Of a stretch of DNA of 64,000 nucleotides, positions 18,562 to 28,345 are shown piece by piece; positions within the stretch are counted from its first letter, which is position 1; each line of letters begins with the position of its first letter. Origin of the DNA: Myxocyprinus asiaticus (Eukaryota; Chordata; Actinopteri; Cypriniformes; Catostomidae). The translations under genes and the position numbers were made by a program. The notes beneath the pieces are model-generated. The model saw nothing but the letters and a program-made list of their open reading frames with translations, searched no databases and was not told the origin of the DNA. The stretch is taken from assembly GCF_019703515.2 (NCBI RefSeq), contig NC_059356.1:26713197-26777196 (forward strand), written 5' to 3'.

Positions 18562-19805
18562 CACTATATTGCCAAAAGTATTCGCTCATCTGCCTTTAGA
18601 TGCATATGAATTTAAGTGACATCCCATTCTTAATCCATAGGGTTTAATATGACGACGGCCCATCCTTTGCAGCTATAACAGCTTCAACTCTTCTGGGAAG
18701 GCTTTCCACAAGGTTTAGGAGTGTGTTTATGGGAATTTTTGACCATTCTTCCAGAAGTGCATTTGTGAGGTCAGACACTGATGTTGGACAAGAAGGCCTG
18801 GCTCGCAGTCTTCGCTCTAATTCATCCCAAAGGTGCTCTGTCGGGTTGAGGTCAGGACTCTGTGCAGGCCAGTCAAGTTCTTCCACACCAAACTTGCTCA
18901 TCCATGTCTTTATGGACCTTGCTATGTGCACTGGTGCGCAGTCATGTTGGAACAGGAAGGGGCCATCCCCAAACTGTTCCCACAAAGTTGGGAGCATGGA
19001 ATTGTCCAAAATCTCTTGGTATGCTGAAGCATTCAGAGTTCCTTTCACTAGAACTAAGGGGCCAAACCCAGCTCCTGAAAAACAACCCCACACCATAATC
19101 CCCCCTCCACCAAAATTCACAGTTGGCACAATGCAGTCAGACAAGTACCGTTCTCCTGGCAACCGCCAAACCCAGACTCGTCCATCAGATTGCCAGATGG
19201 AGAAGCGTGATTTGTCACTCCAGAGAACGCGTCTCCACTGCTCTAGAGTCCAGTGGTGGTGTGCTTTACACCACTGCATCCGCCGCTTTGCATTGCACTT
19301 GGTGATGTATGGCTTGGATGCAGCTGCTCGGCCATGGAAACCCATTCCATGAAGCTCTCTACGCACTGTTCTTGAGCTAATCTGAAGGCCACATGAACTT
19401 TGGAGGTCTGTAGCGATTGACTCTGCAGAAAGTTGGTGACCTCTGTGCACTATGCGCCTCAGCATCCGCTGACCCCGCTCTGTCATTTTACGTGGCCTAC
19501 CACTTTGTGGCTGAGTTGCTGTCATTCCCAATCGCTTCCACTTTGATATAAAACCACAGTTGACTGTGGAATATTTAGTAGCGAGGAAATTTCACAACTG
19601 GACTTGTTGCACAGGTGGCATCCTATCACAGTATCACGCTGGAATTCACTGAGCTCCTGAGAGCGGCCCATTCTTTCACAAATGTTTGTAGAAGCAGTCT
19701 GCATGCCTAGGTGCTTCATTTTATACACCTTTGGACATGGAAGTGATTGGAACACCTGAATTCAATTATTTGGATGGGTGAGCGAATACTTTTGGCAATA
19801 TAGTG
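18562..19805 (-). mobile_element. Tc1/mariner element, near-complete (1,244 bp)
   Basis: Short terminal inverted repeats CACTATATTGCCAAAAGTAT (left) and their complement (right), flanked by TA at 18,560-18,561 and 19,806-19,807. It carries one minus-strand transposase gene with a single apparent frameshift. Insertion is downstream of VH-a and its RSS. Confidence 0.9.
18644..19755 (-). pseudogene. Tc1-like DDE transposase, one frameshift
   Basis: Cut-and-paste transposase of the Tc1 family, acting at TA targets. The N-terminal helix-turn-helix part (MGRSQELSEFQRDTVIG onward) lies in one minus-strand frame and the rest, about 295 codons from near 19,531 to 18,644, in another; the frames change close to 19,540, just after IPQSTV. 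The catalytic part keeps the DD34E residues: Asp in VLWSDKSRF, Asp in FQHDCAPVH and Glu in [11 protein letters not shown], plus the glycine-rich [13 protein letters not shown]. No other stop interrupts it, so the copy is young and one base away from an open frame. Confidence 0.85.
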
Positions 19806-20029
19806 TATGTTTGGTTCAATTGTTTAAAAGAATGCAGTCTGAATGTATAGAGGTAGAAATGTCATACTAATCAAATATTAAAAGTTAGAATTATGATAAA
19901 TGTAGAGATCCCCTTCATAGGCTCTGGTTATCATCTTTGTAACTGTGTGGTTAGGCTAATGGCCATCACAGTGGTCTTCCAATCATTACCTCATGATGCA
20001 AAAAAAAAAAAAAAAATTGAGTTTGACAA

Positions 20030-20140
20030 GCCACAGGAAGCGCATGTCAGAAAAGGCCTCGAGATACTCAGACTCTCTTCAATAGAGGATCTTGATTCAG
20101 TTAACTGCTGGGAAACCACTTGTGTGGATGGGTCTTGACT
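20030..20140 (+). pseudogene. Decayed IGHV relic
   Basis: Nucleotide similarity to VH-e (37.5 kb) is visible over FR1-FR2: CAGAAAAGGCCTCGAGATAC against CAGAAAAAGCCTGGAGATAC, then GATTCAGTTAACTGCTG and GGAAACCACTTGTGTGGATG. The CDR1-FR2 joint is deleted, several stops are present, and no FR3 or RSS follows. It is a fragment far beyond function. Confidence 0.5.
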
Positions 20141-20523
20141 ATAATGAAAGCCGACATAAGGTAGAATGTAAAGCAAGTAAATTAATATACAAGTTACATA
20201 CAAATCACAAAGAATCATGGCAGTTTGATGTCTCAACACTATAAAATGTTAACATTTAAGTTCAACATCCTAGGTTGAGGCTTTCTTTCTTTGTCTTCAG
20301 TGCAATATGCAGACACAACTTGTGCGGAATATGCTACTGATCTAAATGAACCCTAGTGTTGCTTCAAAATCAGACTAAACTGTAGAGACTCATAACAGCA
20401 CAAATGAATGATGAGGTAATTGCATATAATGCTTTATGTTTTAAATGTAATTTGTCATCTTTACCAGATTATTATTTAGATAGCAAGGTTTACTTTTATC
20501 TTTAACAGATGAGTCTGAATTAA

Positions 20524-21232
20524 TTACATGCAATTAGTAAAATATTCATTTTTGAGAACTATAACAATAATAACAGTGATGATGGTCAAGATGACTGCGG
20601 CAATATTTGCAAACAAAGCGCAGCAGCTGAACTTCCTGGCACCTTTAACATCTCTCTTGAACTTCCTTTTCAGTGCCTATGAATATAAACAAATGCAAAT
20701 TTTCAAAACAGTTATGTATCCAAATGGCATTTGATCATGAAACATGATGTGAAAGTTAGTGAATCTTTTGATGGAAGAAGTAATTGATAATATTTTTTTT
20801 TTACATTTTGAATCAGGAATGTTATGCCAAGATATTGTGGAATGTATGTAGCATATAGCAAGCAAATATATGAGCTTTGTGGAAATAGACCATTGTCTTT
20901 AATGGTTTATTCAGATGATAATACTTTACCTGTAGGGAGCAGATCAATGCAGCCGTACCCAGAAACATGACGTTGCAGAAGGTGAGAGTGAGCACAGAGC
21001 AGCGTAAGTAGTCTTTCACCTTCACCTGAACTATGCGGGGACCTTCACTCTTTTGTGGGGCTCGACGGTTTGGATTTCGAACTTTTGGACGAGATGGTTT
21101 TTGACTCTCAAATTCTCCCACTTCTATGTCCTCAATATTCTCATCCCCTACCTCCATATCAGCCCCTTCCTCCATCTCCAATTCCATTTCGGGAAATTCA
21201 ATTTCTGGAATTTCAACCTGAAAATCTTCCAT
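20524..21232 (-). CDS. CD225 (dispanin/IFITM-type) small membrane protein, two exons
   Basis: Minus-strand gene with exon 1 at 21,232-20,930 and exon 2 at 20,676-20,524, joined in phase 0 (CTACAG/GTAAAG donor, TTCATAG acceptor), giving about 151 residues. Residues 1-50 are strongly acidic (repeated E, with IPEIEFPEMELEMEE); then a basic Pro/Arg patch (KPSRPKVRNPNRR). The CD225 signature follows: DYLRCSVLTLTFCN, LGTAALICSLQ at the end of exon 1, then a basic loop (KRKFKRDVKGARKF) and a C-terminal membrane helix (FANIAAVILTIITVIIVIVL) in exon 2. The two-exon structure with the intron after the first hydrophobic segment fits IFITM-like dispanins; family members act in membrane trafficking or antiviral restriction, but no specific function can be assigned here. 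It lies opposite to the V segments. The lack of lesions supports an active gene; expression is not shown. Confidence 0.75.
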
Positions 21233-21324
21233 TATCAGACTTTAATAATCAGTAGAATGATTCCCTAAGCTTAGTGGCAGGTAGATGGTGTCACATAAAG
21301 TAGAAATGTCTCATAAGAGGCTTC

Positions 21325-21545
21325 CTGCTTGTTTTTATACTTGACTCATAAGGGCCAATGTGCTGGAAACCTACATAACACCCAAAGGGCAGGAAACCCA
21401 TATAACTGTGGTCCATGATTTAACATGTAATGTGTTCTATAACAAAACAGAGGAAGGGCTTAGAAAGGATTATAAAAAGAAGTTACCGGGTATATTTTCA
21501 TAGTGTTCAGACATAAGAACTGTGTCAGTTATCTGTAATTTTGAG
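21325..21545. repeat. CD225-gene upstream flank, duplicated at 33,235-33,430
   Basis: Diverged but alignable blocks are shared by the two places: GGAAACC..CATATAACTGTGGTCCATGAT here and GGAAACC..CATCACTGTGGTCTATGAT there, then GTGTTCTATAACAAA, GTATATTTTCATAGT and GTTCAGACATAAGAACTGT against CTTCAGAAATAACTGTCC. Here the block lies directly 5' of the CD225 start codon, so it may hold its promoter. Confidence 0.5.
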
Positions 21546-21591
21546 CATAAACTGAAAAAAGTGGTAACTTGCAAATATTACCTAGAATCTA

Positions 21592-22087
21592 CACTGTATT
21601 GTTTTTTTTTTTTTTTACATCTAGTTGTATCAAGGTGCTTTTTTGAGTTGACACAACCACATTTTCCAGTCAACTTAACATATTAAGTTGTGATTCTATC
21701 AACTTTAGTTGAATGAACAAGTATATTTGTCATCTCAACTCGCTTAACAAAGTTGTCTGAACAAAGATTTGCCAGCTCAGCATGCATTGCAGCATGAATA
21801 AATAATGAGGTTAGTGTAGGCTTATTATTTTCTATTTGCTGATTTTATTTGTGCTGCTGTTGTTGTTTTTGTCATTACTGTTGATTAGTAATTGTGTGTT
21901 TGTTATACATCCGAGTTCAGCTAAATAAACTCTTTTTGTAACTTTCTTTCTTTTTACAACATTCAGTCAGTTCAGATTACTTTTAAATTTGTAAGAAAAA
22001 ATTATTCAGTTAAGACAATTAAAAAAATCAATGCAAAAATGCAATTAATATAATGAGTTTAATCTATATGTATACTTTTTTACAGTG
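21592..22087. mobile_element. Small TA-flanked MITE (496 bp)
   Basis: Ends CACTGTA...(T-rich) and TTTTTTACAGTG are inverted, each flanked by TA (21,590-21,591; 22,088-22,089), in mariner/Tc1 style. The interior has AGTTGA/TCAACT palindromes and no open frame. Confidence 0.5.
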
Positions 22088-22334
22088 TACTTCTACTTGA
22101 TCTAACCCAGAAAAATAACTTTTTTGGATGTAATATGTCAGGTTTATTTAGTCAGATTAAATCACATAGCTCCGCCATTTCCATGAGGGAAGGTCACATA
22201 AGAATTGCACATGTGAAGCCATAAACTTGCAGTAAACCATAAACATGAACTCCCATCTGGTATCTGTCTCAGTAATCTTAAATTTGTTAATGCTCAGCCA
22301 CAACCAATCTCCTTTAAACATGCCAGTTCTTTTT

Positions 22335-24026
22335 TAAAGTTGGGTGTTTTTAATGTTCACTCTTTGACTAACATGTCATTTTTAATTAATGATTTTAATA
22401 CATTATACCAGCCAGATTTTATTCTTCTAACGGAGATATGGCTAGATGATAACTGCAGTGCAAGAGTTCTCATTGAAACAGTTGCCCCTATGTTTGTAGA
22501 GTTGGCAAAAAGTGTGGTGGTGCAGCTGCTATTTTTAAAGATACATTTCGATGTAAGCAGATTTCATCTGGTGAATTTAATTCCTTTGAATATTTTGGTA
22601 CTGTAGTGAAAACCTCACCAAGCATTTTATTAGTTACTTTCTACAGACCCCCGAAATATTGTGCACACTTCACTGATGATTTTTCTGGAATGCTGTTAAT
22701 TATATGTACTGGTATTCATTTTTTTTAATTTTAACTGGTGATTTTAATATTCATATAGACAATCTCAGTGACAAAGTTGCTAAGGAACTTCTTGCCCTAT
22801 CTGATACTTTTGAACTATCACAGCATGTATCTGGCCCCACTCACATTCGAGGTCATACACTAGATTTGGTTATCAGTAAGGGCATTAGTATTCTTGCTGT
22901 AAATACTAGTAATTTAGCTCTGTCTGATCACTTCTGCATTTTCTTTGATGCATTAGTTTATCCACTTATTCAGATTAAATCCAAAACTGTCAAAAAAAAA
23001 AAAAAAAAAAAAAAAAAATGGGCACATTAATGAGAATACCAGTGTTCCATTTATGGAAGCCTTATCTAATTAATCTATCATTAAAGTAGGGTCTGTAGAC
23101 AATCTTCTTAATCAGTTTAACTCCAAAACACTTAGGATATTTGAGGCAATAGCACCTGTTAAGACTAAAATAATTTCTGACATGCAGAAAGCACTATGGA
23201 GAAATGTTATAACAATAATACATCAGAAGAGGGAATGCAGAAAGGCAGAACAAAAATAAACTTCAAATTGACTATGACATTTACAAAGAGAAACTCAGTC
23301 TCTATAACTAAAAGTTATGCAGAGCTAGGCAGTCCTACTTCTGTAGTATTATTAATAGAAATATCAATAATACTCGTGCTTTATTTGACATTGTTGATAG
23401 GTTAACAAATCCCCCATTGCAGTTACCCCCTGAATTCCTGTCAGCAAATACATGTAATAAGTTTGCTTATTTTTCCATCAAAAAATTGAAAATATCTGAC
23501 TATGTATTAGATCAACTCAGCTCAGCTGAGACACTATGACCATATCACCCTCTGTAAAAAGAAAAATTACGGTTTTTATGTCTGAATTTACGCTATTTAA
23601 AAACAGAATTCTCGAAGAAATAGAGTAGCATCTTAAACCGTCTACCTGTTCATTAGATATTCTGCCTACAAGCTTTTTATAAAGTATCTTTAGCTCTTTG
23701 GCAGTGAATTTGTTGCATATTGTAAATGGCTCACTTCTCTCAGGGATTTTTCCAGCATCATAAAAAACTGCAGTTGTCAAGCCCCTCCTGAATTTTTTTT
23801 TTTATCTTGATGCATTAATACTAAGCAGTTATAGGCCTATCTCAATTCTTCCCTTTATAAGTAAGATTATTGAGAAAATAGTTTTGAATCAGGTCAATAA
23901 TTTCTTGCAGACAAATGAGATCCTTGATAGCTTTCAATCAAGTTTCTGCTCATATCATAGCACTGAATGTGCTCTCATAAAGATTTTTAATTACATTTGC
24001 CTGAATAATTATTCGGAGAGTCTAAC
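22335..24026 (+). pseudogene. L2-type LINE remnant (endonuclease and RT start)
   Basis: Plus-strand pieces of a non-LTR retrotransposon. FNVHSLTNMSFLINDF with LLTEIWL is the endonuclease N-terminus; LTGDFNIHIDN has the catalytic GDFN; ALSDHFCIFFD has the SDH motif; NQVNNFLQTNEILDSFQSSF with STECALIKIFNYI begins the RT. Many stops, frameshifts and a poly-A tract (22,992-23,017) break it. It ends abruptly at 24,026, where an LTR begins; the RT catalytic part is not found further on. Confidence 0.75.
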
Positions 24027-26458
24027 TGTCACGGTCCTGTCACTCTGTCAGTCTCTGAGTTTTTGTCTGACAGGACCGTGGCATTATCGTCCCATGTCTT
24101 TCTTGTGTCTGTCTTGTTTCATGTCTGGATCCTGACCCTTCTGTCTGCTTCAGCTACGTTTTTGGGTGTTGGAATCTGGACACTCATGTTCCATGTCTTG
24201 TCATGTATTGCCGTGAATGCATTGCGCTTGACATCACGTCAATAATCTATGTCTCGCTTTGCGCTACGCACCCGGGTCGCGAGCTGTCTTCAAGTTGTGC
24301 TGAGGTTCGGTCACTTTGGTCTGAGGTTTCGGGTTTGTGTGTGGCCGAACTCTCGCACAGGTGTCCTGTCTTGTTTTTGTCGCCTGTTGCGTGCATCACG
24401 TGCCGTTTGCCTTGCGATGTATGCTCAGGTTTCGTTTTGTGTGAGAATGCGTGGCATCGCTTTGTTTGTCGTTGCTACGCATTCTCTCATCTTGTTTGTC
24501 GGTTGGCATGGGTGTATACAGTATTGCCTCATTGTCTTGGCGATGTGCGCTCATGCCATTTGGGTGTTTTGTTATCTTGTGAAATCTCATAGCTTTGTTT
24601 TGTTTCTGTATCGCCGTGTGTCTCTTTGTCTTACGTCATACCTCACCTCCTTGTTTGCTTATTATTAGTTCATTTACCTGTTAACCTGTCTGATTTCTCT
24701 CCCTATTTTAACCTCCTTGTGTGTGCTGTCCAGTGCCATTTCTACTTGTTTGTTCTCCTATGTAAGCCCTGTGCCCTGTTCTCCTCTGCCCTAGCCTGGA
24801 TTGTCTGTTTCCCCTACAGGGTAGTTTATGTTTGTTTTTTCCCCCCTGTGGGAGTTTATGTTGGATTTGGCCTTTGTTTTTGTTTAAATAAATCCCCTTA
24901 TTTTTTTTTTTAACTCTACTAACGAACTGGCCAGAATGGACCCAGCAGAGTTTTTTTTTTGTTTTTGTTTTTTTTCTCAAAATGGTTCTGCTTGCCAGCG
25001 TGCAGAGCACACCAAGAGTCTGCACGGGGTAAGGCAGGAGGACAATTCAGTGTGGGGATATGCCCTAGAATTCTTGTCACTGTCCTCAGGTCTGGGATAC
25101 AATCAGACCTGCCTAACTGATCTTTTTTGGGCAGGTCTGAAAGAATCTATTAGATCCTGTGTCCCAGAATGGGGTGAGGATGAGTACTTTCTCGAGGCAG
25201 TCAGACAAGCCCTTAAATGGGAAGAATTTAGCACAGCCGGTGCCTCGGGAGACTTCTCATCCCAACACGAGGACGAGGGCACTCCCCACACGGAAGTGGA
25301 TGCCTCGGCTGAGTCCACTGCTGCTGACCACCAGGAGGTGGAGGCTCAACAGCAGCAGTGCCCTTCACCACCCGGAAGAGGAGAAGAAGGGCATCTACTA
25401 CTCAGTCGCCGGCCACGGATTCCGTTCTCCTGCCGCTGCCAGCGCTTATGGCCACGGATGCCATACCCCTGCTGCTAGCGGCCAAGCCTGCCCTGGTCAA
25501 CAGGCCAGCGCCCACGCCTGCCCCGCTCCCCAGTTGCTGCCAGCACTCCCCGCCACGGCAGCCACTCCCCAGTCGCTGCCAGTGCCCACAGCCATGAAGG
25601 CCGTTCCCCTGCTGCCAGTGGCCATGCCTGCCCCGGTCAACAAGCCAGTGCCAGTGCCTGCCCCATTCCCCAGTTACTGCTAGCACTCCCCGCCTTGGAG
25701 GCCGCTCCCCAGTCACTGCCAGTGGCCACGGCCATAGAGGCCCTGCTGCCAGTGCCCACGCCTGCCCCGCTCCCCAGTCACTGCCAGCGCCCATGACCAC
25801 GGAGGCCGTGACCCTGCTGCCAGCACCCATGCCTGCCCCAGTCAACGAGCCAGCACCCATGCCTACCCCGGTCAACGAGCAGCGCCTGAAGCCTTGTCCG
25901 TCCCAGAGCCAGCGCCTGAAGCCTTGTCCATTCCAGAGCCAGCGTCCTCGGTCATGACGGCCGCTCCCCAGTCGCTGCCAGCGTTCGGTGCCACGGACGC
26001 CGTTCCCCAGTAGCTGCCAGCGCTCCCATCCACAGAGGCCATTTTCCTGTCACTACCTGTGCTCACAGCCACCGATACTGTTCCCATATCCCTGACAGTG
26101 CTTATGACTAAGGAGGTCGTCCTCCAGTCTCTGCCGGTGCTCACGGCCATGGAGGCCGTTCCCCTGTCGTGGCCAGTGCCTGAGCCTTCCATGGCTTCAC
26201 CCCCTGAGCCATTCCCTCCTGACCCCTGTCCAGCGGCAACCGTCCAGTTTACTGACCACTGTCCAGCCGCCGCCCAGTACTTCATCCCTTCTGCCCTGAG
26301 GCCCCCTCCCGGACCGCCAGACCCTACCTCTGCCCTGTGGCCTCCTCCCAGGCCGCCAGACCCTGCCTCCACCCTGAGGCCTCCCCCAGGCTACTGGACC
26401 CCGCCACTTTCCTTAAGTTCCCTCTTTGGTTTCCCTCTCTTTCTGTTGTATTTTCAGG
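24027..26458 (+). mobile_element. LTR-retrotransposon derivative: 5' LTR-like region plus gag remnant
   Basis: Starts TGTCACGGTCCTGTCACTCT, a TG-starting LTR type, with a perfect 13-bp inverted repeat (24,030-24,042 and 24,068-24,080). An AATAAA (about 24,890) near the end of the first 900 bp marks the LTR 3' part. From about 24,936 a plus-strand frame (180 codons) has a gag-like region (VRQEDNSVWGYALEFLSLSS, WGEDEYFLEAVRQAL), then low-complexity Pro/Ala-rich repeats to about 26,400. No protease, RT or integrase and no second LTR were found, so it is a truncated, non-autonomous copy inserted in the L2-type LINE. Confidence 0.6.
24936..25478 (+). pseudogene. Gag-like remnant of the LTR element
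   Basis: About 180 codons. The MDPAE start is followed by a poly-T-derived Phe run, which suggests replacement of original sequence, then a gag-like stretch with SGLGYNQTCLTDLFWAGLK. The C-terminal half is acidic and Gln-rich before frames degenerate into repeats (CTGCCAGTG..CCATGCCTGCC). No nucleocapsid zinc knuckle is seen. Confidence 0.45.
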
Positions 26459-26533
26459 AATAATTGACAATGGACCGTTTTAATTATTTAAAAATAATGC
26501 ACACCTGAGGTGGTAATGCAGTCACAACATGCA

Positions 26534-27678
26534 GCAGAGTGACCACTGCACCTCAGGTGTGCATTATTTTTCAATAATTCAAAGGGCAGTAGTCAATTAT
26601 TCTGCTTATACCACGCGTACCACACCTTAATACATAGTTCAGGTTTTATCTCAAGACATTTTCTGCTTTTCATCCTTAAAATGCTCACAAACACACACTG
26701 TGCATGCTTCCACAACAAAATAACCATATAAACAAAGACATTAGTAAAAGTAAATCGGTTAAGAACGTCAAACAATGTCTATAATATCCTACATTTATTT
26801 CAGTTGAAAAGCTCCCTTGTCTCCCCACACTTACACACGCTCGCGCACGCACACACAATAACTTTTAACTCCAATGTCAAAAAGCAGAGCATCCTCCATT
26901 GCTAGTTCTGAAGTGACGTTTTCGAACTAGCAATGAAGGCTTGAGCTGTATCAAAGCAAGATACACTTGATCAATACAACACTTTCTATATTATCTGAAA
27001 TATCTGTGGGAAACACCCTTGCAGCCCCCCTCCCCCTCTCTTAAGCTCTCACAAACACACGTGGACACACATACGCATTATGTACACACTTACTTGAGAG
27101 CGAGAAATAGAGCCGTCATGTCAGTCACCGGCATCTCAGTAGGGTTAAAAACAGTTGTTAAGGTTTACATCAGAAATATGGCAACACTTACTGCTGCTGA
27201 GAAGTGCTTAAACTTACATTTTGGCGATTTTGAAACAATGTTACTTCTGATAAGAGCTGCAACAAAAAAGGTAATCCCAGAAGCGATCTCTCTCTCTCTC
27301 TCTCTTTCTCTCTCTCAGATTCTGAGCTTCTGTCTTTCGATCCCTCAAAAACAAACTCGCACACAAACTCTCACGCACGCCCACAAACGCACTACCTCAT
27401 TACTCCAGTAAGTGCTCCGTTGCTAGTTCTGAAGTGAGGTTTTCGAATTAGCAACGAAGGCTCTGACTGTATCAAAGCAAGATGCTGAATCCTTGGCAGA
27501 AGAAAGTAGTTCCACTCACGAGTGTTTTAGGGACGAAAACCAGAAAATGTCTTGAGATACAACCCTGAATGATGTATTAAGGTGTGGTAACCGTGGTATA
27601 AACAAAATAATTGACTCCGGCTGGTTGAATTATTAAAAAATAATGCACACCCGAGGCGCAACGGTCACTCTGTGACAT
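26534..27678. mobile_element. Foldback DNA element with arms of about 150 bp
   Basis: Left arm (AGAGTGACCACTGCACCTC, GGTGTGCATTATTTTTCAAT, TACCACACCTTAATACAT, ATCTCAAGACATTTTCTG) is matched in reverse complement by the right arm at 27,540-27,678. Inside, a block around GCTAGTTCTGAAGTGA(C/G)GTTTTCGAA(C/T)TAGCAA occurs twice in direct orientation (about 26,899 and 27,420), each itself a hairpin. A TCTC array lies at 27,290-27,318. No transposase is seen. Confidence 0.65.
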
Positions 27679-27879
27679 CACAAATTGTTTAAACTCATCA
27701 ATATGAATTAGGTTATGTGCAGATATTGTAAAAAAATATTATTGTTTTGATAAATAGTCATTCTTGATGACCAATTCAAGCGCTATGTAAATATTTTGCA
27801 TTCTAAATTTGATAACTTAATCCGTACATGTCAGTACTGGGATTTTGTTAGTCAGTGGATAAATACATGGATCATTAAG

Positions 27880-28329
27880 TGTCAGGTGTATTCTGTTGAT
27901 TCATGTCTTTTATTTTGAAATTCTAGTTCCTGTTTCATGTCATGTGTTCCTGTTTCCCTAGTCATGTGATTTCTGTTTTCCCTCCATGTTCATGTGTCAC
28001 GTTTTCATTGGTTTATTGTTTAATTATCTTGTTATCAGTTCTGTTTGTTCATTGGTTTATGTTCTCCCATGTCTTGTATTTAAGCCCTCATGTTTGCATT
28101 GTCTATGGGTGGAGTATTGTATGTGATGGTATGTGTTTGTCCAGTCCAGTCCAGTCCAGTCCAGTCCAGTCCAGTCCAGTCCAGTCCAGTCCAGTCCAGT
28201 CCTAGTCCAGTCCATGTTTTGTTTTGTAGTCAGGGTTATTGGAGTTCACATTCTGTAAATAAACTGCATTTGGGTTCTTCATCACGTCTTCATCATTGCC
28301 ATCATTGTCAGCAGCCAGCACACGTTACA
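27880..28329 (+). repeat. 5' LTR with (CCAGT)12
   Basis: 450 bp, TG...CA. A run of twelve CCAGT pentamers lies at 28,141-28,200, followed by CCTAGTCCAGT. AATAAA follows near 28,256. Confidence 0.9.
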
Positions 28330-28345
28330 GAATACTCGACCAACC

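Noticed and set aside
18723..19352. Plus-strand frame of about 209 codons over the Tc1 element
   Set aside because: It is antisense to the recognisable minus-strand transposase and has no motif of its own.
24203..24668. Cys- and Val-rich frames within the LTR at 24.0-24.9 kb
   Set aside because: They lie in the LTR region, before the gag-like frame, and overlap each other without any recognisable domain.
28141..28200. Pentamer array considered as a CRISPR-like or switch-region repeat
   Set aside because: It is a simple 5-bp tandem repeat inside an LTR; there are no spacers, and it is not near any constant-region exon.
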